Origin: Nitrospira sp.
GTDB taxonomy: Bacteria; Nitrospirota; Nitrospiria; Nitrospirales; Nitrospiraceae
Direction: 5' to 3'
DNA length: 64,000 bases
NCBI GenBank assembly: GCA_024998565.1
Contig: JACOEM010000001.1
Span: forward strand, 518,485 to 582,484
In this document: positions 16,573-25,573 of the stretch, piece after piece
Layout: the number at the start of each line of letters is the position of its first letter
How positions within the stretch are numbered: position 1 is the stretch's first letter
The notes under the pieces: generated by a model
Databases searched by the model: none
What the model saw: the letters and a program-made list of their open reading frames with translations, nothing else
Told to the model about the DNA's origin: nothing
Made by a program: the position numbers and the translations under genes

Positions 16573-17409
16573 ATGCCTCTTGAAGACGAACTCAGCGATA
16601 TTCTGAAGAAGGCTCGCAATGGACAGCAGCGGTCGATGGCCGATGTGGCGCGTGTGAGTGGCTTGTCTGAAGTCGAAGTGAGTGAGCTGGAACGGGGGCA
16701 ATCGCCACGGAGTCGCGAACAGGTCCAGGCTGTTGCCAAGGCGCTCGGGCTGAGGGCGGAACCGCTGGCACAGGTGGTGGATGGTTGGACCCCTGAGGCG
16801 TTCCCTTCGTCTCTGCCACATGTTGAGACCGTGTTCGGGTCGATCGGCGGGTATGAGGTGAAGGGCTATGTCGTCCATGATCGAGGCGAAGCCGTGCTGG
16901 TCGATACCGCGTACAACGCCGGCGGGATGCTGTCCGTTCTCGCCGGGCGGAATCTGCGCCTGCGGGCCATCTGTCTGACGCACGGTCACTCCGATCATGC
17001 CGAGGGCATTGAGGCAATCCTCAAGGCATACCCGGTGCCGGTCTACCTTGGCCCTGAGGATCTCGATCTCTTGAGCTGGCGGCCATCGCCGCAGGTGTTG
17101 CATGTGCCGCAGGGAGGCGAGACGCTTCAGGTCGGCGGGCTGACTGTGCGGTTCATGCCCACGCCGGGTCATACACCGGGCGGAGTCTGTTACCGGGTCG
17201 AACAGGCCGGTGCCCCGATCTGTTTTGTGGGGGATACGCTGTTTGCCGGCTCCATCGGTCGCTCCAATCCAGCCGGGCTCTATGAGACCCATCTGGAATC
17301 GGTCCGCAAGCAGGTGTTGACGCTGGCTCCCGACACAAGGCTTTTTCCGGGACATGGACCGGCTACTACGGTTCGTGAAGAGTTACTCCACAATCCGTTC
17401 GCGACGTAA
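16573..17409 (+). CDS. XRE helix-turn-helix fused to metallo-beta-lactamase-fold hydrolase
   Basis: The 278-residue protein starts at the ATG at 16573. Residues 1-65 are an XRE/Cro helix-turn-helix (RSMADVARVSGLSEVEVSELERGQ). Residues ~85-278 are a metallo-beta-lactamase hydrolase, close to glyoxalase II. They include the HxHxDH motif THGHSDH at 136-142, PTPGHTPGGVCY and CFVGDTLFAGSIGRSN, then FPGHGPATTVREE. The metal ligands look complete. The fusion of DNA binding with a thioester/lactone-type hydrolase suggests an enzyme that senses its own substrate or is tethered to DNA. It lies 15 bp ahead of a site-2-protease-like gene. Confidence 0.9.
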   Translation: MPLEDELSDILKKARNGQQRSMADVARVSGLSEVEVSELERGQSPRSREQVQAVAKALGLRAEPLAQVVDGWTPEAFPSSLPHVETVFGSIGGYEVKGYVVHDRGEAVLVDTAYNAGGMLSVLAGRNLRLRAICLTHGHSDHAEGIEAILKAYPVPVYLGPEDLDLLSWRPSPQVLHVPQGGETLQVGGLTVRFMPTPGHTPGGVCYRVEQAGAPICFVGDTLFAGSIGRSNPAGLYETHLESVRKQVLTLAPDTRLFPGHGPATTVREELLHNPFAT

Positions 17410-17424
17410 AGCCAGAGGCCTGGG

Positions 17425-18384
17425 ATGAACCGCGACGAGTCGGATCAGAAGCGGTCTTCGGGTGAACTGCTCTCTTCCTCGTTAGGCGACAGCGAGGAGG
17501 ACGAATGGGTTGAGGAGGAACGTGCGGGTTTCTCCGCGTTTCTACTCCCGGGCCTGCTGTTTCTGCTCACCGTCTTTACCGTCCTTTGGGCTGGGGCCTA
17601 CCAAACCAACACCAATCCGCTCGTCGGCCCGTGGAATTTTCTGGTCGATGATCCCGGCTCGTTATGGCGGGGTGTTCCATTTGCCGCCACTCTGCTGGGC
17701 ATTCTGGTGACGCACGAACTCGGTCATTATGTGTTGTCGCGCATCCACGGTGTGCCGACGTCGCTGCCGCTGTTCGTGCCGGGACTACCGCATTTCGTCG
17801 GCACGTTCGGCGCCATCATCCGTATGCGGGCGCCGCTGACGGATCGCCGGGCCCTGTTCGATATCGGGGTTGCCGGGCCGATCGCCGGGTTTGTCGTCGC
17901 GGTGGTTGCCCTCGTGATCGGCCTCCGGCTTTCGACGGTGGTGCCGATTCAAACTAGTTATGGGATGCACCTTGGCGAGCCGCTTCTCCTTCAGTTTGCG
18001 TCGTGGGTGGTAATCGGTCCGCTCTCTCCTACCGCGGACGTGGTGCTCCATCCGGTCGGGTTTGCTGCCTGGTTCGGGCTCTTCATTACGTCACTCAACC
18101 TGCTTCCGATCGGCCAGCTTGACGGGGGGCATGTCGCCTATGCGTTGTTGGGAGAGCGGCAACGCAGTGTGGCGGTCGCCCTCGTGCCGATCCTCATGGT
18201 CTTCGGCTGGCTGGGCTGGAAGGGGTGGTTCGTATGGGTGGGGCTTGCCGGCATGATGGGCCTGGCGCATCCACCGGTCCGGAATCCTCATCGTGAGCTG
18301 GGAGGAGTCCGTGTGCTGGTCGGTTGGCTCGCCCTCGTGATTTTCGTCCTCACCTTCTCCTGGGAGCCGTTCATCTTGCGGTAA
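17425..18384 (+). CDS. Site-2 protease-like membrane metallopeptidase (M50)
   Basis: The 319-residue membrane protein has an acidic cytoplasmic start (~30 residues) and about six hydrophobic segments. The M50 zinc motif THELGHYV is at residues 96-103. The second motif, NLLPIGQLDGGHVAYAL, carries the third ligand (about residues 230-240). FGAIIRMRAPLTDRRALFDIGVAGPIAG between them is typical of the group. These enzymes cut transmembrane helices, for example of anti-sigma factors. The target is unknown. It is followed 3 bp later by a second zinc-motif membrane protein. Confidence 0.9.
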   Translation: MNRDESDQKRSSGELLSSSLGDSEEDEWVEEERAGFSAFLLPGLLFLLTVFTVLWAGAYQTNTNPLVGPWNFLVDDPGSLWRGVPFAATLLGILVTHELGHYVLSRIHGVPTSLPLFVPGLPHFVGTFGAIIRMRAPLTDRRALFDIGVAGPIAGFVVAVVALVIGLRLSTVVPIQTSYGMHLGEPLLLQFASWVVIGPLSPTADVVLHPVGFAAWFGLFITSLNLLPIGQLDGGHVAYALLGERQRSVAVALVPILMVFGWLGWKGWFVWVGLAGMMGLAHPPVRNPHRELGGVRVLVGWLALVIFVLTFSWEPFILR

Positions 18385-18387
18385 CCG

Positions 18388-19116
18388 ATGCATTGTCCAA
18401 AATGCGGCTGGGCACAGGACGACGACCGGGTTGAATGCGTTCGTTGCGGGATTATTTTTGCGAAGCTTGCCAACACGCCACGGCCTCAGGCGGCTGCTCA
18501 TCCACATCGAACTGTTCGACGATCAGCGGCGCTGAGCTTCGCCGAAGAGTGGTTGCTGACGACGGAGGAGTCGGTCAATCCGTTCTATTTCGCTGGGCGG
18601 GTGCTGGTGTTTGTGCTACTGGCCCTGTGGGGCTGGCGCTTCATGACCACGCCGCTTGAGACGAACTATACGGGCGAATCGTTTTTACATCTGGTGAATC
18701 TGCCGTTCCATGAAGCGGGTCATCTGCTCTTCATGCCCTTCGGGCGCTTCATGACGATCCTCGGCGGGAGTCTCGGACAGATCCTCATGCCGCTGGTCTG
18801 CCTGGGCACCTTTCTTCTCAAGACCCGCGATCCCTTCGGCGGATCCGTCGCCCTCTGGTGGACGGCCGAGAACTTCATGGACGTCGCGCCCTACATCAAC
18901 GATGCGCGCGCGATGGATCTCCTGTTGCTCGGCGGGTTCACCGGCAAAGAGGTCGATGCGCATGACTGGAACAATCTCCTCACCATGCTCGGCTGGTTGC
19001 CGTATGACCATAGTCTGGCCAAGCTGTCGTACGGCATCGGGACGGTGTTGATGCTGCTTGCGCTGGCCTGGGGCGCGCTACTGCTGCATCGACAGTCCCG
19101 ACGACTGGACTGGTAG
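18388..19116 (+). CDS. Zinc-ribbon membrane protein with HEAGH metallopeptidase motif
   Basis: The 242-residue protein starts with a zinc ribbon, MHCPKCGWAQ...VECVRCG (cysteines 3, 6, 17, 20). After a linker and a first membrane helix it has LPFHEAGHLLFMPFG, with an HExxH-type zinc motif at 108-112. Further hydrophobic segments and a conserved-looking TAENFMDVAPYINDAR stretch follow. It resembles an M50-like membrane protease but is not a standard member, since no DGGH motif is seen. It is tightly linked to the upstream M50 gene. Confidence 0.75.
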   Translation: MHCPKCGWAQDDDRVECVRCGIIFAKLANTPRPQAAAHPHRTVRRSAALSFAEEWLLTTEESVNPFYFAGRVLVFVLLALWGWRFMTTPLETNYTGESFLHLVNLPFHEAGHLLFMPFGRFMTILGGSLGQILMPLVCLGTFLLKTRDPFGGSVALWWTAENFMDVAPYINDARAMDLLLLGGFTGKEVDAHDWNNLLTMLGWLPYDHSLAKLSYGIGTVLMLLALAWGALLLHRQSRRLDW

Positions 19117-19178
19117 CCCCGCTCGACTCATCGCGCACTCCTTGAAAAGACCCGGCACATCGGGCACACTGCCGGACT

Positions 19179-19661
19179 ATGTGTACGGTGGCGTCGCTTT
19201 GCCGCATGGCTGCTGTCCCGATCTTGCTTGGCGTCGGTCTCATGGCCGGTCAGGTCCATGCCGACGAGGCCGCCTCGCGGTTCGTTGTGATGCTGGACGG
19301 CGAAGCGGTGAAAGATTCGGCGAGCGGGCTGGTATGGGAGCGGGAACCGGATTACTTGTTTGACGTTTGGGATCGCTCAGTGGCCCGATGCGCCACAAAA
19401 ACCGTCGGTGGGCGGCAGGGTTGGCGCGCTCCGAGCATCGACGAAATCAAAACGCTGGTCGATCCCGACCAGCAAGATCCTTCGTTGCCCGCAGGTCATC
19501 CATTTCGCAATATCCGCTCCGGCATCTACTGGACGGCCACACCCCATCCCAAGGACGACATCGTGGCCTGGCAGCAAAGTTTCTTCTCCGGCCAGGCCGT
19601 GACCGATCAGAAATCCGGCATGCGCCGTCTCTGGTGTGTGCTGGGAGACGTGCGCAAGTAA
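19179..19661 (+). CDS. Secreted DUF1566 (Lcl-type C-terminal) domain protein
   Basis: The 160-residue protein has a hydrophobic N-terminus (MAAVPILLGVGLMAGQVHA) that reads as a signal peptide. The rest fits DUF1566: VKDSASGLVWERE, GGRQGWRAPSIDEIKTLVDP, HPFRNIRSGIYWTATP and the closing RRLWCVLGD. This fold is found in extracellular and lectin-like proteins of unknown role. The start could also be the ATG at 19206. It is the last gene before the accessory island. Confidence 0.82.
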   Translation: MCTVASLCRMAAVPILLGVGLMAGQVHADEAASRFVVMLDGEAVKDSASGLVWEREPDYLFDVWDRSVARCATKTVGGRQGWRAPSIDEIKTLVDPDQQDPSLPAGHPFRNIRSGIYWTATPHPKDDIVAWQQSFFSGQAVTDQKSGMRRLWCVLGDVRK

Positions 19662-20379
19662 CCTCGTTACGATTTCGCTCCTGTCCATTTCCACTCTCCG
19701 AGAGTGATCCAACACATTTTCCTGCAGACGGTGACCAAGAATAAGGGGTCAGACCCCTGTAACTCTCTCACAGTCTTTCACGCTTGTTCGTCTACAACGT
19801 CGGTCGGCAGCCCATATGACGTATCTCTTTCGATACCACTCCTATCCTTTTGGATACCGTTTCCTTGCCTGAGTTCCCTTGCCAGAAATAATACATCCAT
19901 TCGTATCGCCTGAATAGGGCAAGGAAGACTTCTAAGTAATCGTTCCGGCATATGCCTTGCTGTCTCACTGATGTGTGAAGCGTTCAGATCGCGCAACTGC
20001 AATTGTGTCCGGTGCCGCAGGGTAGATGGATCGGTGTGGACTCTTCGAAGATCGATGGGTTGAATGTAACGAGATACGCGCTAGCCTACGCGATCCCATG
20101 AAAAGGTTCCCGACCCCTTCATTCGTTTCTCCCGTAGAGGTTGGGAAACTCTGAAGACTTGGCGATCCTCAACCGTGGGCCGGGGGTGTTCGCAGTCCGC
20201 TGGACGGATTGTGAGCTTCCTCAACGAGGTGGTGTTATGCGGGTCCGCATAAGATGTCGTGATAACTACCACAAGAATTGCAGCTGGCTAAAATGGCAGG
20301 GTTTGTCGTGTATGTTTCAGAAGAACCGATGGCGTGTTAGACGGACAGAAATTGGCAGATCCGGCTCTTATGCAGGTCT
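19662..20379. other. Long non-coding stretch before the accessory island
   Basis: About 720 bp without a believable gene. It contains one copy of the GGGGTCAGACCCC palindrome (19735-19758). It also has an ATCCAACACATTTTCCTGCAGACGG stretch just before it, which partly recurs at about 34450 and 26745. The base composition is lower in GC than the genes on both sides. No tRNA or promoter is recognised. Confidence 0.5.
19735..19758 (+). repeat. Dispersed palindrome CCAAGAATAAGGGGTCAGACCCC, copy 2
   Basis: The inner AGGGGTC-A-GACCCCT is a perfect inverted repeat. The left flank CCAAGAATA is shared almost exactly with the copy at 25490-25515. It lies in the non-coding stretch preceding the metallopeptidase-like gene. 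Confidence 0.7.
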
Positions 20380-20397
20380 GCCTAAACATTGTTAGGT
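20380..20397 (+). other. Cassette-junction-like element GCCTAAACATTGTTAGGT
   Basis: It ends in GTTAGGT, a match to the integron R' core (GTTRRRY), 40 bp upstream of the metallopeptidase-like gene. The whole element, including the preceding AGG-CT, aligns with the palindrome at 2687-2705. Confidence 0.4.
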
Positions 20398-20436
20398 GAC
20401 CGAGCACACCCATTACTTCCAACGAAAAGAGATACC

Positions 20437-23400
20437 ATGAAAACAACCTACGACCCTTCCATCAAGGCCACTGTCACGCTCGACGCTGCTGGCCGCATTC
20501 GAGGAATCAATCACCTCGACGAATATCGCGAGATCGAGCACCTCCGCGGCCGAGCGGCTGCAGCGACATACGTGCGCGACATCGCCGGGAAGCTCAACAT
20601 AGTGCGCGAACAGCTGCAGAGCCTCGAACAAGCCGTTTCGTACCTTGATCCTCAGGAAAGGGGTATCGAGTATCGTTTCAGCGAACAAAAAGTCTCGTTT
20701 GATTCGACTACCTATGCTTACTACCAAACCTACCTCAACACCCCGGTCTGGGCAGCGGGCGTCAGCGTCACGATCAAGCAGGCGCCAACTCGCGTTGTTG
20801 CAGCTACTGACACCAGTCAACAGGGTATCGACGCCAAGATGCCGTCGGCTGAGGCGATTGAGCGCTACCGCCGGCTGTTTGCGACCGGCGAGAAGATCGA
20901 CTCCCCACCTTCACAGCCTAAAGCCAGGCGAGTTGAGGCAGCCGCCGTCGCGAGTTCGGACCTGTTGCCCGAGATTCTCGGCAAGGCCGCCAAGGCCTCA
21001 AAGGCGCTCAAGGACGAGGAGGCCACACCGCGGCTGATTCGCGGCCGGTTCTTCATCTACCGTTACGACGCCGCGAAACGGACGCATGACGACCCGCACC
21101 CGTTCCATCAGCCCCTTTGCGGCACGCCGCCGACGCTGCCGCTGCTGCATGTATCCAAGTCAATCCGGGACGGAGGCTGGTACCTTGTCGCCGAGCTCGT
21201 CTTCCGTCTGCCTTATGAGGGCGAGCGGATGAACTGGCGAATGCTGGTTGAGGTCGAGAGCAACACGATCCTCTCCTTGCGGGCCTTGGCCTCGGGGGTC
21301 AATGGGCTGGTGTTCACTTACGATCCGATCACGAGCACCGGCACGGCGACCAATACGGCGGACAAGAGTAACGCCGTCCTAAACCCGCATCGAGATGATG
21401 AACCACTTGCCAACCTCAACCCGCCAACGGGGATGCCGTCTACTCAATCACTTCAGGGCACCTGGGCGACGCTAGCCGAGATCAAGACCCCGACGGTCGT
21501 GGCACCGACAAGGCCTGCGGGTAGTGATTTCGACATATGGGATGCTCGAACCAACGAATTTGCGGCGGTGAACGCGTACTACCACACCGACCGATTCTTT
21601 CGGCTGGTGGCCGATCTTGGATTCTCCTTGACTGGTGCTGGGGCTTACTTCGACGGTACGGCGTTCCCGGTTGAAGTCGACCACCGCGGCCTGGGTAACA
21701 ACGTAAATGGGCACTGTATCGGCGACGGCGACGGCATCGATCACACCTGCTATGCACTTGCGGATGCCGGTGACACCGCCAATCCGATCGGCATTGCGAC
21801 CGACTGGCGCGTGGTTCTTCACGAACTAGGCGGCCACGGGATCCTCTACGACCACGTTGGAGGCCCCAACTTCACTTTCGCGCACAGCGCCGGCGACAGC
21901 TTCGCCATGATTCTCAACGACTTTGTGTCCAAATGGCACGACTCGCCAACGATTGACCGCTTTGTGCTTGCTCCGTTCGTCACTTTCTTCGAAAGACGCT
22001 CAGACCGGGCCCACAACGATTCTGGAGTGATTTCCGTGAGCCTGACCAGCGGAGGCTCAGGTTACACGAGCGTGCCTACGGTAACCATCAGCGGGGGCGG
22101 TGGTTCGGGTGCGAAGGCGCTCGCGGTCCTTTCGGGTGGGGCGGTCGGCGGTTTGGGTGTTACCTACCACGGCACAGGCTATACCTCTGCGCCGGCCGTG
22201 ACGATCACGGGCGGCGGAGGGACTGGCGCCACCGGCACCGCAACCATCGGTAACTGGGCATGGGGTGGGACGGCCGATCTTGGCGGCTACCTCAGCGAAC
22301 AGATCCTCTCAACAACGATGTTCCGTGCTTACCGGTCCATCGGTGGCGACTCGAGCAGTGTGGCCCGACGCGAATTCGCCGCGCGCTGCATGGTCTATCT
22401 GATGTTGCGGGCTGTCGGCAGCATGACCCCGGCTAGCCTCGGCGCCGGTGGTACCGCCAATACGCCCGCAGGTTTTCTCAGCGCGTTGATCGCCGCGGAC
22501 GCTGGAAACTGGACCTCGGAGGGAGTATTCGGAGGCGCCTACAAAAAGGTGCTCACATGGGCTTTTGAGAAACAGAATCTCAACAGCGGCAATCCGCCCA
22601 GCATCGATGTCTACATCGACGATGGACGAGCGGGCGAGTACCAGTACCAGCCCGTCCATTGGGCAACCACGACGATCTGGAACCGTCGGAACGCCGACGG
22701 GCTGGACGGCCACGAAGAGCCGGCGTTGCTGGATTCGGGCGGGATGCCCGCGATCAACTACGCCTACGTAACAATCAAGAACCGCGGCACGTCGATCGCG
22801 AACAACGTCATCGTCAAGGGCTACCACTGCAAACCCTTGGCGGGCGTGCTCTGGCCCAACGATCTGCAACCCATGACGACCGCGCAGCTCTCGGCGGGAA
22901 CGTTGCAGCCCAACGGCACCGAAGAGAAGAAGGTTGGTCCATTCGAGTGGACGCCCGTGACGAACGCCTGGGGCCATGACTGCATGCTGATGATCGTTTC
23001 GGCGACAGGCGATCCGAGCAACGTCGACAACTTCACGGCAGGCGAAGTTGTCGAGGACTGGCGCCTTGTGCCGAATGACAACAACGTCGGCCAGCGAAAC
23101 GTTGTGCTCGCTCCGGGTGGAGGCGGACTACAGGGTCTCATGGCAGGACTCCACGGCAAAGGTTTCTGGGTAGGCAATCCTGGGCGCACATCCGCGACAA
23201 TTGCCGGTTCGATCGTTCTTCCACCACTGCTGGCACAGCGAGGATGGCGGATCAGCCTGCAGGAGTTACCAGAGAGCGGTGTCCGTCTGAAAGCCCACGA
23301 GCAACGACTCGTTACTTTGAATGTCCATGCGGGTACGCCATTTACTAAGGCTGATGTCGCAGCCGCGGCCGAGCGGGACATTGTCGTAACTGCGACCGCC

Positions 23401-23619
23401 GACGGTGCAATCATCGGCGGCATGACGTACAGAATCGATCCTGACCTCGAGATGCCGTTCAATGACCGGACGCCTGAGGAAAAGAAAGCACAGTGCCGTG
23501 ACAAAGCCAGACAACTCCTTGAGTGCTTGGATCTGTCCGGTGACAAGGTCAAGTGCGTCCGCGTCCGAAAGATTGCGATTGATGTCGAGATGAAGGGAGA
23601 CGACGACTGTTGCGATTGA
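20437..23619 (+). CDS. Large metallopeptidase-like protein with HELGGH motif and Gly-rich repeat insert
   Basis: About 1,060 residues from the ATG at 20437. Residues ~60-150 resemble an FTP propeptide domain of thermolysin/fungalysin proteases ([21 protein letters not shown]). The central part has [15 protein letters not shown] at about 459-473. The H-E-x-x-x-H spacing (462-467) differs from the normal HExxH by one residue. The expected downstream acidic ligand is not clear (HSAGDSFAM). About 75 residues near 530-600 form two tandem copies of a Gly-rich [16 protein letters not shown] repeat, placed inside the enzyme region. There is no signal peptide and the C-terminus is cysteine-bearing. 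It may be a novel peptidase or an inactive relative. Its neighbour is an amine-oxidase-like gene. Confidence 0.75.
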   Translation: MKTTYDPSIKATVTLDAAGRIRGINHLDEYREIEHLRGRAAAATYVRDIAGKLNIVREQLQSLEQAVSYLDPQERGIEYRFSEQKVSFDSTTYAYYQTYLNTPVWAAGVSVTIKQAPTRVVAATDTSQQGIDAKMPSAEAIERYRRLFATGEKIDSPPSQPKARRVEAAAVASSDLLPEILGKAAKASKALKDEEATPRLIRGRFFIYRYDAAKRTHDDPHPFHQPLCGTPPTLPLLHVSKSIRDGGWYLVAELVFRLPYEGERMNWRMLVEVESNTILSLRALASGVNGLVFTYDPITSTGTATNTADKSNAVLNPHRDDEPLANLNPPTGMPSTQSLQGTWATLAEIKTPTVVAPTRPAGSDFDIWDARTNEFAAVNAYYHTDRFFRLVADLGFSLTGAGAYFDGTAFPVEVDHRGLGNNVNGHCIGDGDGIDHTCYALADAGDTANPIGIATDWRVVLHELGGHGILYDHVGGPNFTFAHSAGDSFAMILNDFVSKWHDSPTIDRFVLAPFVTFFERRSDRAHNDSGVISVSLTSGGSGYTSVPTVTISGGGGSGAKALAVLSGGAVGGLGVTYHGTGYTSAPAVTITGGGGTGATGTATIGNWAWGGTADLGGYLSEQILSTTMFRAYRSIGGDSSSVARREFAARCMVYLMLRAVGSMTPASLGAGGTANTPAGFLSALIAADAGNWTSEGVFGGAYKKVLTWAFEKQNLNSGNPPSIDVYIDDGRAGEYQYQPVHWATTTIWNRRNADGLDGHEEPALLDSGGMPAINYAYVTIKNRGTSIANNVIVKGYHCKPLAGVLWPNDLQPMTTAQLSAGTLQPNGTEEKKVGPFEWTPVTNAWGHDCMLMIVSATGDPSNVDNFTAGEVVEDWRLVPNDNNVGQRNVVLAPGGGGLQGLMAGLHGKGFWVGNPGRTSATIAGSIVLPPLLAQRGWRISLQELPESGVRLKAHEQRLVTLNVHAGTPFTKADVAAAAERDIVVTATADGAIIGGMTYRIDPDLEMPFNDRTPEEKKAQCRDKARQLLECLDLSGDKVKCVRVRKIAIDVEMKGDDDCCD

Positions 23620-23637
23620 GATGGGTTGTGCAAGTTT

Positions 23638-23720
23638 GCCGAATCAGCGGCTGCACCGGACAGCCGCTGCACAACCTCCGGTTGCTCCGCGCCTGCCGGT
23701 GAGCCGCGGGGCTGTTGGGC
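23638..23720 (+). other. attC-like site after the metallopeptidase gene
   Basis: It lies 18 bp after the stop and reads GCCGAATCAGCGGCTGCACC, then GC-rich arms, and ends with GTTGGGC (23714-23720), a perfect GTTRRRY box. It aligns along ~75 bp with the site at 25416-25489 (shared CCGCTGCACAA, TTGCTCCGCG, CCGCGGGGC). The two sites bracket the amine-oxidase-like gene in the orientation expected of an integron cassette. The left box is imperfect. Confidence 0.5.
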
Positions 23721-23747
23721 GTCGTGCAATGAGAAAGGAGATAAACG

Positions 23748-25367
23748 ATGCGTGAGAAAGAGAAGTCGGCGACTGGCCTCAAGGTGACGGTCAAGCCGCT
23801 TGGCCCGACCCGCGAAGAGCTGATGGCAACCGGCGAACGCGCGTTGACACTGGCAAGCGTGCGCAAGTTCATCGGCCACGGCAAGGCGCGACTGCTGTAC
23901 GTCGAGATGCTCGAGGACGACGAAGATAAAGGGGTTAATCCGCGGCCGCCGAGCCGCTTTCGCGCCACGCTCTACGACGACACGAACCACCGCGCGATCC
24001 TAGTCGACGGCAGTCTGCGCGATCCGCGGCGCGTGAACATCGCTGAATCAGCGCTGCCGCCTCATCCGTCGGACGCGGAGTACGCGGCGGCGGTGAGGAT
24101 CGTCCGCCGCGACGTCACGCTTGCCGCCGCGATCGATGCGCGGCAGCTAGAACCGTATCAGCCGATTCCCGCGCTCGCATTGAACGAACTGCCGGACGGC
24201 TGCATCGAGCGCCGCATCGCGGTGGGGCTGCTACCACGGGGCGGCGACGCACAGCACGAGATCGTCGCCGTTGATCTTGCACGGCGACGCGTGATCCGCT
24301 TCGAAGAACGCCTGCCGCCGAACGTCCGACCGCGAAACCGCGGCTTGTGCGGCGTGCCGCGCGACGCCAGCCAAGCCACGGCCGCGAAGGGCACTGCCGG
24401 GCAGGTGTGGGTGACGGTCACCCAAGGCGGGCAGACGCTGTGGCGCTTTCTCGCCGTGCGGCCGGCGGCCTCGAGCGGCACCAACGGCTCCGGCATCGAG
24501 CTGCGCTACGTCGACTACAAGGGCAAGCGGGTCCTGTATCGGGCTCACGTGCCGATTCTGAACGTCAAGTACAATGGCGATGCCTGCGGACCGTATCGCG
24601 ACTGGCAGTATCAGGAGGGCATGATTCAAGCGACCGGTACCGACGTCGCGCAGGGCTTCCGCTTCTGCCCGGCGCCGGCGCTGACCATCATCGACACCGG
24701 ATCAGACACCGGCAACTTCCTCGGCGTCGGCATCTATGTGCTTGCCAACGAGGTCGTGTTCGTCAGCGAGATGGAGGCCGGCTGGTACCGCTACATCAGC
24801 CAGTGGCGGCTGCACGCGAACGGCACGATTCGCCCTCGTTTCGCGTTCGCCGCGGTCGAGCATCCGTGCGTGTGCAACGTGCATCACCATCATGTCTACT
24901 GGCGCTTTGATTTCGACATCCGCACCCCCGGCAACAACCGCGTGCGCGAGTTCAACGATCCGCCGCTTTTCGGTTCCAGCAAGTGGCACGACAAGCGCTT
25001 CGAGATCCGCCGCCCGCGCGATTTCGCGCGCAAGAGAAGGTGGCGGGTGGAGAATACGCGCACCGGCGAGGCCTACGAGATAGTGCCAAACACCGAGGAC
25101 GGCGTGGCCACCGCTTCGCCTGACTGGCCGTTCGGTCGCGGCGACGTCTGGGTGCTACGTTATCACGGCAACGAGATCGACGACGGCGTGGTCGCGATCG
25201 GCCCGCCGTACGAAGCCGACATCGACCGCTGGGTCAACGGCGAAGCGATCAGCAACCACGACGTCGTGATCTGGTACGGCGGGCACTTCACACACGACGT
25301 GAACCACGACGGCCCGGCGCAGCACGGCCACATCGTCGGGCCGGACTTGAAGCCGGCGAACTGGTAG
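23748..25367 (+). CDS. Copper amine oxidase-like protein
   Basis: The 539-residue protein has the C-terminal layout of copper amine oxidases. RVLYRAHVPILNVKY matches the substrate-channel strand. EAGWYRYISQWRLHANGTI lies where the TPQ cofactor sequence occurs, VHHHHVYWRFDFDI where the HxH copper ligands occur, and HDVVIWYGGHFTHDVN...QHGHIVGPDLKP at the C-terminal third-ligand region. The normal cofactor motif Asn-Tyr-Asp/Glu is Trp-Tyr347-Arg here, so quinone formation is uncertain. No signal peptide is seen. The GGAG before the ATG at 23748 is good. It lies between two attC-like sites and after the metallopeptidase-like gene. Its substrate is unknown. Confidence 0.75.
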   Translation: MREKEKSATGLKVTVKPLGPTREELMATGERALTLASVRKFIGHGKARLLYVEMLEDDEDKGVNPRPPSRFRATLYDDTNHRAILVDGSLRDPRRVNIAESALPPHPSDAEYAAAVRIVRRDVTLAAAIDARQLEPYQPIPALALNELPDGCIERRIAVGLLPRGGDAQHEIVAVDLARRRVIRFEERLPPNVRPRNRGLCGVPRDASQATAAKGTAGQVWVTVTQGGQTLWRFLAVRPAASSGTNGSGIELRYVDYKGKRVLYRAHVPILNVKYNGDACGPYRDWQYQEGMIQATGTDVAQGFRFCPAPALTIIDTGSDTGNFLGVGIYVLANEVVFVSEMEAGWYRYISQWRLHANGTIRPRFAFAAVEHPCVCNVHHHHVYWRFDFDIRTPGNNRVREFNDPPLFGSSKWHDKRFEIRRPRDFARKRRWRVENTRTGEAYEIVPNTEDGVATASPDWPFGRGDVWVLRYHGNEIDDGVVAIGPPYEADIDRWVNGEAISNHDVVIWYGGHFTHDVNHDGPAQHGHIVGPDLKPANW

Positions 25368-25415
25368 TGGAATCGGCGGCTGGCCCGCTCGGCGGTATAC
25401 GGACAGAGTGGCGGA

Positions 25416-25489
25416 GCCCAACAACCAGTTGCAGCGGACCTCCGCTGCACAAACTTCGTTTGCTCCGCGGACGCCGCTGATCCGCGGGG
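25416..25489 (+). other. attC-like site after the amine-oxidase-like gene
   Basis: It opens with GCCCAAC (25416-25422), a perfect RYYYAAC box, followed by AACCAGTTGCAGCGGACC and a CCGCTGCACAAACTTCG arm. It ends in CCGCGGGGC. No GTTRRRY box closes it. Instead a GGGGTCAGGCCCC palindrome begins at once, as if the right end had been replaced by an insertion. Confidence 0.5.
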
Positions 25490-25515
25490 CCAAGAATAGG
25501 GGGTCAGGCCCCTTT
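25490..25515 (+). repeat. Dispersed palindrome CCAAGAATAGGGGGTCAGGCCCC, copy 3
   Basis: It shares the CCAAGAATA flank with the copy at 19735 and follows directly on the attC-like arm. The core GGGG-TCAG-CCCC palindrome has one base change (A to G). Confidence 0.7.
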
Positions 25516-25573
25516 GATTCAGCTTACCCATTGATCATCGAATTGCAGGACGACACGATAACGGAGGTGACGG

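Noticed and set aside
16111-17355. Long minus-strand frame (414 residues) opposite the M16 and XRE-MBL genes
   Set aside because: It lies antisense to two well supported genes, shows no domain, and is rich in Arg, His, Gln and Pro, as expected of an antisense reading of GC-rich coding DNA.
22821-23990. Minus-strand frame of 389 residues across the metallopeptidase and amine-oxidase-like genes
   Set aside because: Antisense to two genes with recognisable motifs. No ribosome site, no domain, Ser/Arg/Pro-biased.
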